Below are positions 20,211 through 29,520 of a stretch of DNA of 64,000 bases, piece after piece. Below the pieces are notes generated by a model, which saw nothing but the letters and a program-made list of their open reading frames with translations, was not told the origin of the DNA and searched no databases. The position numbers and the translations under genes were made by a program. Location: assembly GCF_000372465.1 (NCBI RefSeq), contig NZ_AQUZ01000001.1, positions 124,001 to 188,000 on the forward strand. The letters are read 5' to 3'. How positions within the stretch are numbered: the stretch's first letter is position 1; each line of letters begins with the position of its first letter. Origin of the DNA: Kribbella catacumbae DSM 19601 (GTDB lineage: Bacteria; Actinomycetota; Actinomycetes; Propionibacteriales; Kribbellaceae).

Positions 20211-21431
20211 TTACCCGGCGGTGGTGCGGGTGACCACCTCGACCACGCGGGCGGCCAGGTCGAGGACTGCTCGGCGGGTCTCTGCCTGCAGCTCCTCCGA
20301 GCGCAGCGGCCACGCTCGGGCGACGTGCGCGTCGTACGGGACCACGACCGGTTCCAGACCGCGCTGGCGGAACGCGTCGACCAGCCAGCGGACCGATTCG
20401 GGATTGGCGTTCTCGACGACCGTGATGACGATGACGCCGCGGGTCAGCAGGACGTCCTGGCCGTCCGGGGTGAGCTGGTCCAGCTGGGCCAGGGCGTACG
20501 TAGCGATGTGCTGGACCGACGGAACGACGAGCACTGTCGCGTGACCGTTGGACGCCAGCTCGGTGCTGATCTCGCCGAACATCGTGTCCGGGCAGTCGAC
20601 CAGCGCGAGACCGACGTCCCGGGCGCCCTTCGTCTGGACCTCGGCCAGTGTGCTCCGGACCGCCTCGGCCGTGGTCTCGCTGCGGACCAGGCTGACTCCC
20701 TCAAGGGGACCGGAGCCTAGGGCCTGCTCGAGTCGGCGGGAGAGCTCCGCCTCCATCGGGTCGGCGTCGACGGCGACTACGCGGTCCGCGCGCTGTGCTG
20801 AGAGGACAGTGGCCAGCAACGCGGTCACGGTCGACGTACCCGCACCGGTCACCGGGCTGAGTACGCCGACCCTGCGCATGATCGCGATCGGGCGGCGGAC
20901 GGTCGCGATGTTGTCGACGTCGCGCTGCATCTGACCGGACGCACCCACCAGGTAGGCCGCCTCCGACGCGATGCGACGGAACCGCCGGAAGACTCCGCCG
21001 GACTCAGGCTCCTCCTGCGGAGCTCCCCAGCCGGTCTGGTCGCCCTGAGGGTGCGGTGGCGCCTGCTGGTACTGCGGCGCGGCCTGGCCGGGTGGTTGCT
21101 GGTGGTACGGCGGCGGGGCCTGGTAGTAGGTGGCGTCCGCGTACGGCGGCTGCTGGTACCCGGGGGGCTGCTCGTAAGGCGGGGCAGGCTGATACGGCGG
21201 CGGGTACTGCTGCTGTTGCTGCTGCGGGTACTGCTGCTGGTATCCCGGCTGCGGTTGGTATTGCGGAGGCGGTGGCTGACTGGGTGCGGCCGGAGGCGCG
21301 GGCTGATTCCCCGGGACCGGCGGTGGTGCTGCGTGGTCCGGGGATTCGTCCGCGTGTTCAGGTTGTTCGCCGGCTGACTGCTCCGCCGTGATCCGGCGCA
21401 GCATGTCACCCTGCCAGTCAGATTCAGTCAT
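20211..21431 (-). CDS. EspI-like ESX-associated MinD/ParA-type ATPase with Pro/Gln-rich N terminus
   Basis: 406 residues. Residues about 30-150 are Pro/Gln/Tyr-rich low complexity. The C-terminal half is a MinD/ParA-like P-loop domain with a deviant Walker A (SPVTGAGTSTVTALLA), VVAVDADPMEAEL, and LVDCPD as switch II-like strand. The layout matches EspI of mycobacterial ESX loci. Ten bases downstream of eccD, same strand, so part of the secretion operon. The canonical Lys after Gly-Thr is absent (GTST), as in some EspI-like proteins; activity is uncertain. Confidence 0.75.
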   Translation of the reverse strand: MTESDWQGDMLRRITAEQSAGEQPEHADESPDHAAPPPVPGNQPAPPAAPSQPPPPQYQPQPGYQQQYPQQQQQQYPPPYQPAPPYEQPPGYQQPPYADATYYQAPPPYHQQPPGQAAPQYQQAPPHPQGDQTGWGAPQEEPESGGVFRRFRRIASEAAYLVGASGQMQRDVDNIATVRRPIAIMRRVGVLSPVTGAGTSTVTALLATVLSAQRADRVVAVDADPMEAELSRRLEQALGSGPLEGVSLVRSETTAEAVRSTLAEVQTKGARDVGLALVDCPDTMFGEISTELASNGHATVLVVPSVQHIATYALAQLDQLTPDGQDVLLTRGVIVITVVENANPESVRWLVDAFRQRGLEPVVVPYDAHVARAWPLRSEELQAETRRAVLDLAARVVEVVTRTTAG

Positions 21432-21440
21432 GCCATCCGG

Positions 21441-22763
21441 TCAGAACGCGTGCAGCAGGTCGGTGTAGACGCCGAAGACTCCCAGCGCCAGAGGTACGGT
21501 CACGATGATCGCACCGACCTCAAGGTAGTCGAGCAGTTGGGTGAGCCGCGCGCGGACATGCTCCGCCGGTGCGAAACTGAGACCGAAGGCGCAGAACATC
21601 ACCACCAGCACCAGCAGGCCGAGTGCGATGAACGCGCCACCCTCACCCTTGACCGCCGCGATCAGCACGCAGCCGGCGACCACGGTGAACGACGCCCCGA
21701 ACAGAACCGCGACCTCGCTGACCAGCGGATACAGCCGGGACCGCGAAGCGAGTAGGAGCGCCAGTACCAGCGCGAGACCGATCGCCCAGCCCGCGCCGTC
21801 GCGCACCAGCATGATGCCGGCCACGGCAGACGACACCGCGATCGGGACCGTCGCCAATGCCAGGCCGAGGTGCGCCGCGTTCAAGGCGCTCCGGACATCG
21901 CCGCGCATGATCTCCTGCCCAGCAGCCCGCCTGTCGTCCAAGCCCGACAGACCCGACAACGCCAGCGCGAGCCGGGGCAGCAGGCCCAGCAACAGCACAG
22001 CAAGCAGAGCGGCCAACGCGCCGACCCGATCAACAGCCAGACCGGATCCGACGCCGACCATCCAGACAGCGACCAAGAGCACCCCGGCCGCACCTGCGAC
22101 CACGCCGCCACCGGCAAGACCCGCGCAGGCGAAGATCAGCGGCCCGAAGCTCAGGCACAACGCCGCCGAGGTGAGGACGAGCCCGGTCTCCCAGCCCGCG
22201 TCCGCGGCCCAGAACCCGACCGTCACCGACAGCAGCAGGGTGGTGATGGTGACCAGCGGGAAGGCGACGACCTTGTTTCCGCCGCGGCCGAGAACGATCC
22301 CGACGAACGCGCAGATCGCCGCGAGCACGAGCAGTGCCGCGCCGGTCAGCGCAACCGGCGCCGCGATCAACAGCGCCACCGCGCCGGCGAGCGCGGAGAA
22401 CACCAGACCGGCGCCGGCGAGGATCCGCCGGTGCTTGGGCTGGAAGCTCGCGCCGCGCCGCTTCAGGTCCTCGACGGCCTCTTCGGTCACGTCGTACACG
22501 GTCGGCGGGGGCGGAAGCTCACCCTCGGCCGCGAGGCGCAGTACGGCGCCGTCGGTGATCTGGGCGGCGCTCAGGGTCCCTTCCGGTGGCACCAGCACAC
22601 CGCTCGCAGTGGTGAGGAACCGGCGCTGCGGGGTCTGCTGCATCGGCTCGTCCAGCAGCCGGAGCAGGTCCGGGAGCAGTACGCCGAGCGGCTCGTCGGC
22701 GGGCAACACCGCATCCATCCGCTTGCGCTGCCCAATCACCGTGACCCGGCTATAGGTGCTCAT
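21441..22763 (-). CDS. eccD: Type VII secretion integral membrane protein EccD
   Basis: 440 residues: N-terminal ubiquitin-like (YukD) domain of about 90 residues, a linker, then about 11 hydrophobic helices from residue 113 to the end, the standard EccD topology. EccD forms the membrane ring of the ESX channel. ATG start with GAGGA 6 bases upstream. Between the 349-residue unknown gene and the EspI-like gene, all on the same strand. Confidence 0.9.
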   Translation of the reverse strand: MSTYSRVTVIGQRKRMDAVLPADEPLGVLLPDLLRLLDEPMQQTPQRRFLTTASGVLVPPEGTLSAAQITDGAVLRLAAEGELPPPPTVYDVTEEAVEDLKRRGASFQPKHRRILAGAGLVFSALAGAVALLIAAPVALTGAALLVLAAICAFVGIVLGRGGNKVVAFPLVTITTLLLSVTVGFWAADAGWETGLVLTSAALCLSFGPLIFACAGLAGGGVVAGAAGVLLVAVWMVGVGSGLAVDRVGALAALLAVLLLGLLPRLALALSGLSGLDDRRAAGQEIMRGDVRSALNAAHLGLALATVPIAVSSAVAGIMLVRDGAGWAIGLALVLALLLASRSRLYPLVSEVAVLFGASFTVVAGCVLIAAVKGEGGAFIALGLLVLVVMFCAFGLSFAPAEHVRARLTQLLDYLEVGAIIVTVPLALGVFGVYTDLLHAF

Positions 22764-22788
22764 CGAAGTCCTCGCTTCTGGTGGTTCG

Positions 22789-23838
22789 TCACCGCTTGCC
22801 GGCTGCCACGTCGGCCGGGATCAGCTTCTTCATCAGGGACGCGTACTTCTCCCAGTCCCGCGGCTCGCGCCCGTTCCCGATCGGGTACCAGATCGCGGGT
22901 GCATGCGCGGGACCGATGGCCAGGGCCCTGCTGATGCCCTCGACCTTGACCATCTCCGCGACGCTGGACGCCTGGACCGCCTCATTTCCGGCGGCGACGC
23001 CGATCGGGCAGGCCATCCCGAGGAAGCGCGGCTGGTAGGTGCCGTCCGCGGCGCCGTACGAGCCCATCACCATCGCCGAGATCAGCTCGTAGTGGTCGGC
23101 GATGTCGTCGATCCACTGGCCGACCTGGTTCACGTCCGGGAAGTCCATCCCGGGCTGCGCGACCGCGAGAGTCACCGTCTCGTCCAGCCCGGACTTGGTC
23201 CGGCGTGCCTCGAGGGTGCCGACCGACGGCCTGAACTCCGCGCCCGGCTGTCCCGCCAGGATCAGCCACGTCGGATCCGGCGCCCGGCCCCGGCAGTACT
23301 CCGTCACCGCGTCCGGGCTCCACGGCTGGGTCACCGGCTCGGAGGTCGCCCAGCCGGCCGGCCCGCTCCCAGTGGTCGCGTTGAACAGCCGCTCCGCGAC
23401 ACGGCCCAGGACGAGGCTCTGGACCGGTTTGTGCCGGACCCGGACGGTGAACTGGAGCTGGCCGAACGGCTCCTCCTGGACGACGAAGTCCGGGTGCAGG
23501 TCCGAGCTCGATTCCCCCGGCTTCGCGGTCGACCGAGCGAGGAACAGGTCCCCGTTCCACTTCAGCCGTACTCCGTTCAGACCGTCGAAGTACTCGCCGT
23601 CCGAACCGGTGACGACCCACTTCGAGTAGGCGCCGCGGAACAGCGTCGACCGGGTCGGCCAGGTCAGCCTGGACGTCAGCGGCGTGACGAGCTGGACGTC
23701 CCGCCCGGCCACTTTGGCCGACGTCAGCGCGTCGGTCAGCCAGGCCGACATGCCGATCACCGGGCGGTCCTGCATGACGACGGCAACCTTCTCGGTGATC
23801 AGGTCGACGCCGGGGCTGAAGATCAGGTCGTTCGGCAT
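22789..23838 (-). CDS. Conserved-looking ESX-locus protein of unknown function (349 aa)
   Basis: 349 residues, no signal peptide, no membrane segment, Trp-rich, mixed alpha/beta by appearance. I do not recognise a catalytic motif. It starts 1 base after the stop of the 129-residue gene, which itself overlaps eccC, and ends 25 bases before eccD. The set eccC-129aa-349aa-eccD looks like one operon, implying a role in the secretion machine or as a substrate chaperone (inference from context). Confidence 0.7.
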   Translation of the reverse strand: MPNDLIFSPGVDLITEKVAVVMQDRPVIGMSAWLTDALTSAKVAGRDVQLVTPLTSRLTWPTRSTLFRGAYSKWVVTGSDGEYFDGLNGVRLKWNGDLFLARSTAKPGESSSDLHPDFVVQEEPFGQLQFTVRVRHKPVQSLVLGRVAERLFNATTGSGPAGWATSEPVTQPWSPDAVTEYCRGRAPDPTWLILAGQPGAEFRPSVGTLEARRTKSGLDETVTLAVAQPGMDFPDVNQVGQWIDDIADHYELISAMVMGSYGAADGTYQPRFLGMACPIGVAAGNEAVQASSVAEMVKVEGISRALAIGPAHAPAIWYPIGNGREPRDWEKYASLMKKLIPADVAAGKR

Positions 23839-23839
23839 C

Positions 23840-24229
23840 TCAGTCGGTTCCTTCGCTCGTGCGCTGGGAAAGCTCGACGCCCGCCGACGTCCAGACCTTG
23901 CCGCCGAGCCGGTTGATCAGGATGTTCGCGTACCTCTCGGCGATCTCGCGGGCACCGTCGCGGGCCGTCGCACGGATCTCGACCCACCAGGCCGGGGTCT
24001 CCACCGACCCGACCGCGGTACCGAGCATCCGCTCCACCTCACCCGGCACCTGGACCAGCAGCGGCAGCTCGATCGACACCAGTGGCAGGTTCTCCTCGTC
24101 GCAGAGCTGTACGACGGCGCCGCCGCTCACCGCACGGACTCCGAGCTCCTCCCCGGCCGCGGCAAGGCCGGCCAGGACGTCGTCGCTGGACGGGCGCCCG
24201 TCCACGAGGGCCACCAGGTCGTAGGTCAT
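23840..24229 (-). CDS. Small ESX-locus protein of unknown function (129 aa)
   Basis: 129 residues starting MTYDLVALVDGRPS. Soluble, alpha/beta looking, no recognised motif. ATG overlaps the eccC stop by 4 bases (ATGA) and the gene runs 1 base short of the next start, so it is tightly coupled to eccC. Probably a component or partner specific to this ESX subtype. Function unknown. Confidence 0.7.
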   Translation of the reverse strand: MTYDLVALVDGRPSSDDVLAGLAAAGEELGVRAVSGGAVVQLCDEENLPLVSIELPLLVQVPGEVERMLGTAVGSVETPAWWVEIRATARDGAREIAERYANILINRLGGKVWTSAGVELSQRTSEGTD

Positions 24230-27200
24230 GACGTTCCTCCGCTGTTCTCGGTGACGGCCTGCGCCGCGTCGGCGATTGCCGTCTGGACTAGCTGTGGCCC
24301 GTCGCCCCGTCGTACGAACAAGCCGCGGCCTGGTGGGTAGTCGCCCGGACGCGCGCCGGTGAAGAGCTGCCCCTCGCTGCGGTCGCCGGACATCACCAGG
24401 CCGGCCGCCCCGGATTCGAGGACCGCGGACAGGAACGGCTCGTACATCTGCCGCGACGCACCCGAGGCGCGCCGGGTCACGATGAAGTGCAACCTGATGT
24501 CCCGGCCGGACGAGATGTAGGGCAGGAACGGGTCCATCGGCGACTGCCCGCCCGATGTGAGCAGGTCGTAGTCGTCGGCCAGCACCACGATCCGCGGTCC
24601 GCCAAGGCCTGCTTCCGGAATGGCGCCGGTGTCGTCCGGCATCCGCTTCGCCAGCTCCTCTGACACGCCCGCGGCGAGACCGCCGGCGACCCGGCCGGTC
24701 GGCGCGTAGCCACCGACGTACGCCTCCGGGACGAATTCGCGCAGGCCGCGCCGCGGATCCATCACCGCGAACACGAGCTGGTCGGACGTGTGCCGCTCGA
24801 TCAGTTGCTGGATGATCAGCCGGACCATGTTGGTCTTGCCGGAACCGCTGTCGCCGAAGACCACCAGATTGCTGTCCCGGCCGGCCAGGTCCAGGTACAC
24901 AGGTGCCAGCGCGCGTTCGTCCACACCGATCGGAACAACGGCCGCCTGCCGGATCTCGTCGGCCACCTCGGTCCGGGGCAGCTTCAGCGGCAGGATCCGG
25001 ATCCGCGGCGCCTGCGGTCCCTGCCAGGTCGACCGCGCGGACACCGCCTGACCCTCGAGCACCTCGGACAGGTTCTCGTCGGAGGCGAGGCCGTCCACCC
25101 GCGGCAGCGCGAACTGCGCGTACAGCTTGGAGCCCGGCACCAGCATCCGGCCCGGTCCGGCCTTGCGCAGGACCTCCTGCAGGCGCCGGTCGATGCTGGA
25201 GTCCGACGGGTCGTTCAGCCGCAGCTCGAGCATCGTGCCGAACATCGCCTGGTTCTGCATCCGGACGTCGTTCCAGCGCATCATCGAAGCGACCACGTGG
25301 ATGCCGTAGTTGCCGCCGCGCGACAGGATGTCGGTGATCGGCTCGTCCAGCTCGTCGAACGTGGTCCGGATCGCGCCGAAGTTGTCGATCACCAAGACGA
25401 CGTCCGCCGTCGGCAGCTCCGGAATCGCGCCGGCCGCGTGGTCCTTGCGGAGCGCCTCCATGGTGTCGACCGCGTGATTGCGGAACACCCGCTCGCGATG
25501 GTCGATCATCCCGCGGATCTCCTCGACAGTCCGCCGGACCTTCTCCCGGTCGGTGCGCAGCGCGACGCCACCGACGTGCGGCAACTGCTCCAGCGCCTGC
25601 ATGCCACCGCCGGCCAGGTCGAGCGCGTAGATCGCGACCTCCGCCGGAGTGTGGGTGTGGGCCAGCGAGGTGACCAGCGTCCGCAGCCCCGTCGTCTTGC
25701 CGGACTGCGGACCACCGACGATCGCGACGTGACCGCCGGCGCGGGTCAGGTCCAGCCGGAGGACCTCCTGGCGCTGGTTACCCGGGTCGTCGATCACACC
25801 GACCGGAGGCTGCATCTGCGGAGTCTTCACCGACAGCTGGAGACCGCGGCCCTGGACGAAGTCGGCACGGCCGGCCAGACCGTCCAGCGTGCAGGCGGCC
25901 GGCAGCGGCGGCAGCCAGATCTTCAGCACCGGCTTGGCTGCCCGGGCCACCTGATCGACGAACGTGGTCAGCACCGTCGGCCCCGTCGTACGCTCGGTCG
26001 CCTTCGCCTCGACCGGCTTCTGCGCCTCCAGCTCCTCCTCGGACTGCTGGTACGGCGGCAGCGCCTGCGGGCGGACCTCCGCACCTTCGTCCTCGACGAT
26101 CTCGCCCGTCGGCGGAACGTACGGACCGGAGATGTAGGCCGCCCTGAAGCGCTGGTAGACGCTCGTGTCGACCTTGAGGAACCCGAACCCGGGCAGCGGC
26201 GGCAGGTGGAACGCGTCGGTGGTGTCCAGTACCGTCCGGCTCTCCTCCTCGGAGAACGTCCGCAGACCCAGCCGGTAGGACAGGTAGGTCTCCAGACCGC
26301 GCAGCTTGCCCGCCTCGACCCGCTGGCTGGACAGCAGCAGGTGCACACCGATCGACCGGCCGATCCGGCCGATCGAGAGGAACAGGTCGATGAAGTCCGG
26401 CCGTTCGTTCAGCAACTCGCCGAACTCGTCGATGATCACGAACAGGTGTGGCAGCGCCGGCAGGTCCGGGTTGCGTTCGCGGTGCAGCCGGTAGTCGGTG
26501 ATGTTGGCGATGTTGCCCGCGTCCTTCAGCACCTGCTGGCGGCGCAGCACCTCGCCTTCCAGGCTCTTGTACGCGCGTTCGATCAGGCTCGCGTCGTCGC
26601 GCAGGTTGGTGATGATGCCGGCCACGTGCGGCACACCGGCGAACGGCGCGAACGAGGCGCCACCCTTGAAGTCGACCAGGACCAGTGCGAGGTCGTCCGG
26701 GCTGTGCGTGGCCAGCAAGGCCATCACCATGGTCCGCAGTACTTCGGACTTCCCCGAGCCGGTCGCGCCGATGCAGAGTCCGTGCGGGCCCATACCGAGC
26801 TGGGCCGATTCCTTCAGGTCGACCAGTACGACGGCGCCATGGTCGTCGATCCCCAGCGGGACCCGCAGGAACGCGCGATCCGGACGTGGCTGCCACAGCT
26901 GCTGGAAGTCGAGCTGGGCCACGTCGGTGATGCCGATCAGGCCCATGAAGTCGACGTCGTCGCGCTGAGCGTCCTCGTCCAGCGACTCCGCGGACAGCCG
27001 CAGCGGAGCAAGCTCGCGGGCGATCCCCTCGGCGACGGCGGCTTCCATCCGGTCCACCTGGCCGCTGGCGACCATCGGGTACTGCCCACGCAGGTCCTCG
27101 ATCCGGACCTCGTCGCCGAACACGGTGATCCGCATCGTCACCGAGCTCGGCTCCTGGACGCGGTCGGCGACCAGGTGCAGCACGGTGACGCCGAGTTCGC

Positions 27201-28245
27201 CGGGGAGGAGCGAGTCGTCGGCCAGCGGGCGGACCTCGGCGGCGACATCGCCGTACGTGTCGTGCAGCACGAGCAGGCGCTTGGTCAGCCGGCGGCGGTC
27301 CTCGAAGTTCACCGACCCGCGGCGTGACTCGGTGGCCCACTGGACGCGCTCGCTCAGATCGTCTGACAGCAGCCGAGCCAACGCGTCAGGTGTCTCGGCG
27401 ATCCGGCGGAACGGGATCGGGCCCTGCCTTCGCTCCGGGTCCTGCACGTGCGGCAGCCAGTTCATCCACTGCCAGTCCCGCATCGTGTCCCACGGGAAGC
27501 ACGCGGCCAGCTTCACGTCCTCCGGCGCGTGGAAGACCGCCGTCTGCACGAGCAGCGAGCGGGCCACCCGGACGACGCCCTCGCGGTCGCCGATGATGCT
27601 GACGTTGCCCACGTGGTCCAGTGGCACGGTCAGCGGCATGTCCGGGTTCAGCGTGAAGCGCCGTACCAGGCCGTTCGCCTCGGCCATCATGAACTGGTCC
27701 GGCGGATCCATCGCGGAGCCGCCCTGACCGACCATCGCCGGGACCGCCGGCACGCGACCACTGCCGCACCGCGGCTGCAGGAAGTCACTGTCGGTACGAC
27801 GGCGCTCCCACAGCCGGGACACGTCGGCCACGCAGTCCAGCAGCGCGTCCGGTGGCGGGTTCAGCTCCAGCGCCTGCGACCGCGCCTTGCGTTCCTGGAC
27901 CGAGAAGTCGTCGCGCATCCGCTCGAGGTAGTCGAGGTAGCGGCGGCGCTGGTTCTTGCGATCCTTGCCACCCCGGCCGCGGGACGAGAGCATGCCGGCG
28001 ACGGAGCCGACCAGGGTGAGCCCCAACATCCCGATGCCGACCATCACCATCGGACCGGACCGACCCATCGTCATCATCGCGACCGAGCCGAGGCTGCCGA
28101 CCATCGGCAACAGCATCTGCAGAGCTCCACCGCCCCCACCGCCACCGCCGCCACCGAGAGACGGCGCGGTCTCGATCACACGCTGCTGCGGCACCACGGG
28201 GGCAGATGTGCGCCGCGCCGGGCGGTGCACGATCCGGCTTGCCAC
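24226..28245 (-). CDS. eccC: Type VII secretion ATPase EccC (FtsK/SpoIIIE type)
   Basis: 1339 residues from GTG 28245. A short N-terminal RPAR-containing segment and Gly-rich linker, two membrane helices at about residues 50-100, then three FtsK-like ATPase domains with Walker A lysines at about K499 (GATGSGKSE), K850 (GGPQSGKTT) and K1137 (GDSGSGKTN). The single chain corresponds to fused EccCa+EccCb. Start choice: GTG 28245 has GGAGG 9 bases upstream and gives the usual family N terminus (MASRIVHRP); in-frame starts up to 28344 lack any ribosome site. Motor of the ESX channel, recognising Esx substrates. Confidence 0.95.
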   Translation of the reverse strand: MASRIVHRPARRTSAPVVPQQRVIETAPSLGGGGGGGGGGALQMLLPMVGSLGSVAMMTMGRSGPMVMVGIGMLGLTLVGSVAGMLSSRGRGGKDRKNQRRRYLDYLERMRDDFSVQERKARSQALELNPPPDALLDCVADVSRLWERRRTDSDFLQPRCGSGRVPAVPAMVGQGGSAMDPPDQFMMAEANGLVRRFTLNPDMPLTVPLDHVGNVSIIGDREGVVRVARSLLVQTAVFHAPEDVKLAACFPWDTMRDWQWMNWLPHVQDPERRQGPIPFRRIAETPDALARLLSDDLSERVQWATESRRGSVNFEDRRRLTKRLLVLHDTYGDVAAEVRPLADDSLLPGELGVTVLHLVADRVQEPSSVTMRITVFGDEVRIEDLRGQYPMVASGQVDRMEAAVAEGIARELAPLRLSAESLDEDAQRDDVDFMGLIGITDVAQLDFQQLWQPRPDRAFLRVPLGIDDHGAVVLVDLKESAQLGMGPHGLCIGATGSGKSEVLRTMVMALLATHSPDDLALVLVDFKGGASFAPFAGVPHVAGIITNLRDDASLIERAYKSLEGEVLRRQQVLKDAGNIANITDYRLHRERNPDLPALPHLFVIIDEFGELLNERPDFIDLFLSIGRIGRSIGVHLLLSSQRVEAGKLRGLETYLSYRLGLRTFSEEESRTVLDTTDAFHLPPLPGFGFLKVDTSVYQRFRAAYISGPYVPPTGEIVEDEGAEVRPQALPPYQQSEEELEAQKPVEAKATERTTGPTVLTTFVDQVARAAKPVLKIWLPPLPAACTLDGLAGRADFVQGRGLQLSVKTPQMQPPVGVIDDPGNQRQEVLRLDLTRAGGHVAIVGGPQSGKTTGLRTLVTSLAHTHTPAEVAIYALDLAGGGMQALEQLPHVGGVALRTDREKVRRTVEEIRGMIDHRERVFRNHAVDTMEALRKDHAAGAIPELPTADVVLVIDNFGAIRTTFDELDEPITDILSRGGNYGIHVVASMMRWNDVRMQNQAMFGTMLELRLNDPSDSSIDRRLQEVLRKAGPGRMLVPGSKLYAQFALPRVDGLASDENLSEVLEGQAVSARSTWQGPQAPRIRILPLKLPRTEVADEIRQAAVVPIGVDERALAPVYLDLAGRDSNLVVFGDSGSGKTNMVRLIIQQLIERHTSDQLVFAVMDPRRGLREFVPEAYVGGYAPTGRVAGGLAAGVSEELAKRMPDDTGAIPEAGLGGPRIVVLADDYDLLTSGGQSPMDPFLPYISSGRDIRLHFIVTRRASGASRQMYEPFLSAVLESGAAGLVMSGDRSEGQLFTGARPGDYPPGRGLFVRRGDGPQLVQTAIADAAQAVTENSGGTS

Positions 28246-28347
28246 TAAGGTTTTCCTCCGCTGGACCAGCCCGCGGGTGCGCGGGGACATTTGCTGTTTC
28301 TTACCGACGGACGCGCGAGACACTCTAGTGGTGGGTGAGGTCACGAG

Positions 28348-29229
28348 ATGACAGGTACAGACGATTCCACCGTGGTGGAAATCATTGCGGAACTCGCGCC
28401 GATCTGGTTACCGGGGTGCGTTGTCGACACCGAGCAGCGCACGGTCGAGATCGGCTGGGGCCGTGGCGGGCTGCAGATGTCGGCTGTCGTCAGCGTCGGC
28501 GAGGTTATCGATCGTTGCCTTCAGCTACCACAGGGCCGCTGGCCCGAGCAGATCGAGGCCTGGCTGCGGGCCGTCGTCACCGAGGGCGAGCTGGCCACCG
28601 AGGAGCACCGGTTCGGCGACGTCGCCGAACGCCAGCGCGCGTTGCTCGTGCAACGTGGCTGGTCCGCACGCACCGCCGGGCCGGTCGCCGACGCGCTGTT
28701 GCCGTTCGGGGACCACTTCGAGGTGGTGGTGTTCATCCGGACCGGCAGCGAGCTGCGCCGGCTGACCGTCGTACGGCGGTCGATGCTGGGACTCGGCGAC
28801 CCCGGCGTGCCCTCGCCGGTACGGCTCACCCTGGCGGAGATCGCGGACCTCGAACCGCAGCGGCACGGCGGGATATCGGTGCTCAGCCGCGACGGTGATC
28901 CGCTGGTGTCGATGGCGATCGTCGACCGGGACAACTGGTTGCCTCAGGCAACTTTAAGGGCCGGCGTGCTGATCGGCGTACCGCGGTTGAGCGCCGTCGC
29001 CTACTGCCCCGCCGACGCCGGCCAGGCGCACGCCGACACGCTGGCCCGCTGGGTCGCCGACTGCTACCGCGGCGCCCCGGACCAGTGCTCCCCCGACCTC
29101 TACTGGCTCCAGGGCGACCAAATGGTCCAGGTCCCGGTCACGCTGGCGACCCCGCCGAGCGCAGTACTCCCCGCCGCCCTGTTACCCCAGCCCCGCCACA
29201 GCTGGCTACGCCACCTCTTCGGCCGCTAG
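28348..29229 (+). CDS. ESX-locus protein of unknown function (293 aa)
   Basis: 293 residues, soluble, acidic N-terminal half, no membrane segment or motif I can name. Divergent from eccC with about 100 bases between real starts, and the only + strand gene inside the ESX locus. Ribosome site GAGG 7 bases before the ATG. A secretion-associated chaperone role of the EspG type would fit the size and context, but I see no sequence proof. Confidence 0.65.
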   Translation: MTGTDDSTVVEIIAELAPIWLPGCVVDTEQRTVEIGWGRGGLQMSAVVSVGEVIDRCLQLPQGRWPEQIEAWLRAVVTEGELATEEHRFGDVAERQRALLVQRGWSARTAGPVADALLPFGDHFEVVVFIRTGSELRRLTVVRRSMLGLGDPGVPSPVRLTLAEIADLEPQRHGGISVLSRDGDPLVSMAIVDRDNWLPQATLRAGVLIGVPRLSAVAYCPADAGQAHADTLARWVADCYRGAPDQCSPDLYWLQGDQMVQVPVTLATPPSAVLPAALLPQPRHSWLRHLFGR

Positions 29230-29244
29230 CCACAGCTGAGGCGG

Positions 29245-29520
29245 CTACTTCGAGGGCGAAGGACTGACCGGGCCGGACGTGGTCGCGGTCGGCGTGGGCT
29301 GCTGGTTCTGCTTCTCCTTGGCCTGCGCCGACTTGAAGTACGACACCCCGGCACACCCCGCACACGCGACCGCACCGATCATCACGCTCGCGAGCACCTT
29401 CCCGGTCTGCTCGTTCAACGTGTTCTTGGCCCGCTCAGCCCCGAACAGCCAAGCCTCCCGCAACCGCCGCCGCCGAACCGCCACCGACTCGATGACCTGG
29501 GTCCCATAGTTCCCGGACAC
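29245..29520 (-). CDS. Small single-pass membrane protein in ESX toxin cluster
   Basis: 91 residues: basic N-terminal segment (RRRRLREAW), one hydrophobic helix at about 43-60 (VLASVMIGAVACAGCAG), then a Lys/Gln/Thr/Pro/Ser-rich tail. The start directly abuts the stop of the 175-residue gene downstream of the giant toxin. Could be a membrane accessory or second immunity component; no recognised family. Confidence 0.6.
   Translation of the reverse strand: MSGNYGTQVIESVAVRRRRLREAWLFGAERAKNTLNEQTGKVLASVMIGAVACAGCAGVSYFKSAQAKEKQNQQPTPTATTSGPVSPSPSK

Noticed and set aside
24790..27327. 845-codon open frame on the + strand
   Set aside because: Entirely antisense to eccC, low-information Arg/Gln/Leu-rich reading; shadow frame.
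28246..28344. 33-residue N-terminal extension of EccC
   Set aside because: No ribosome site at upstream starts, and GTG 28245 has a strong one and matches the family N terminus.
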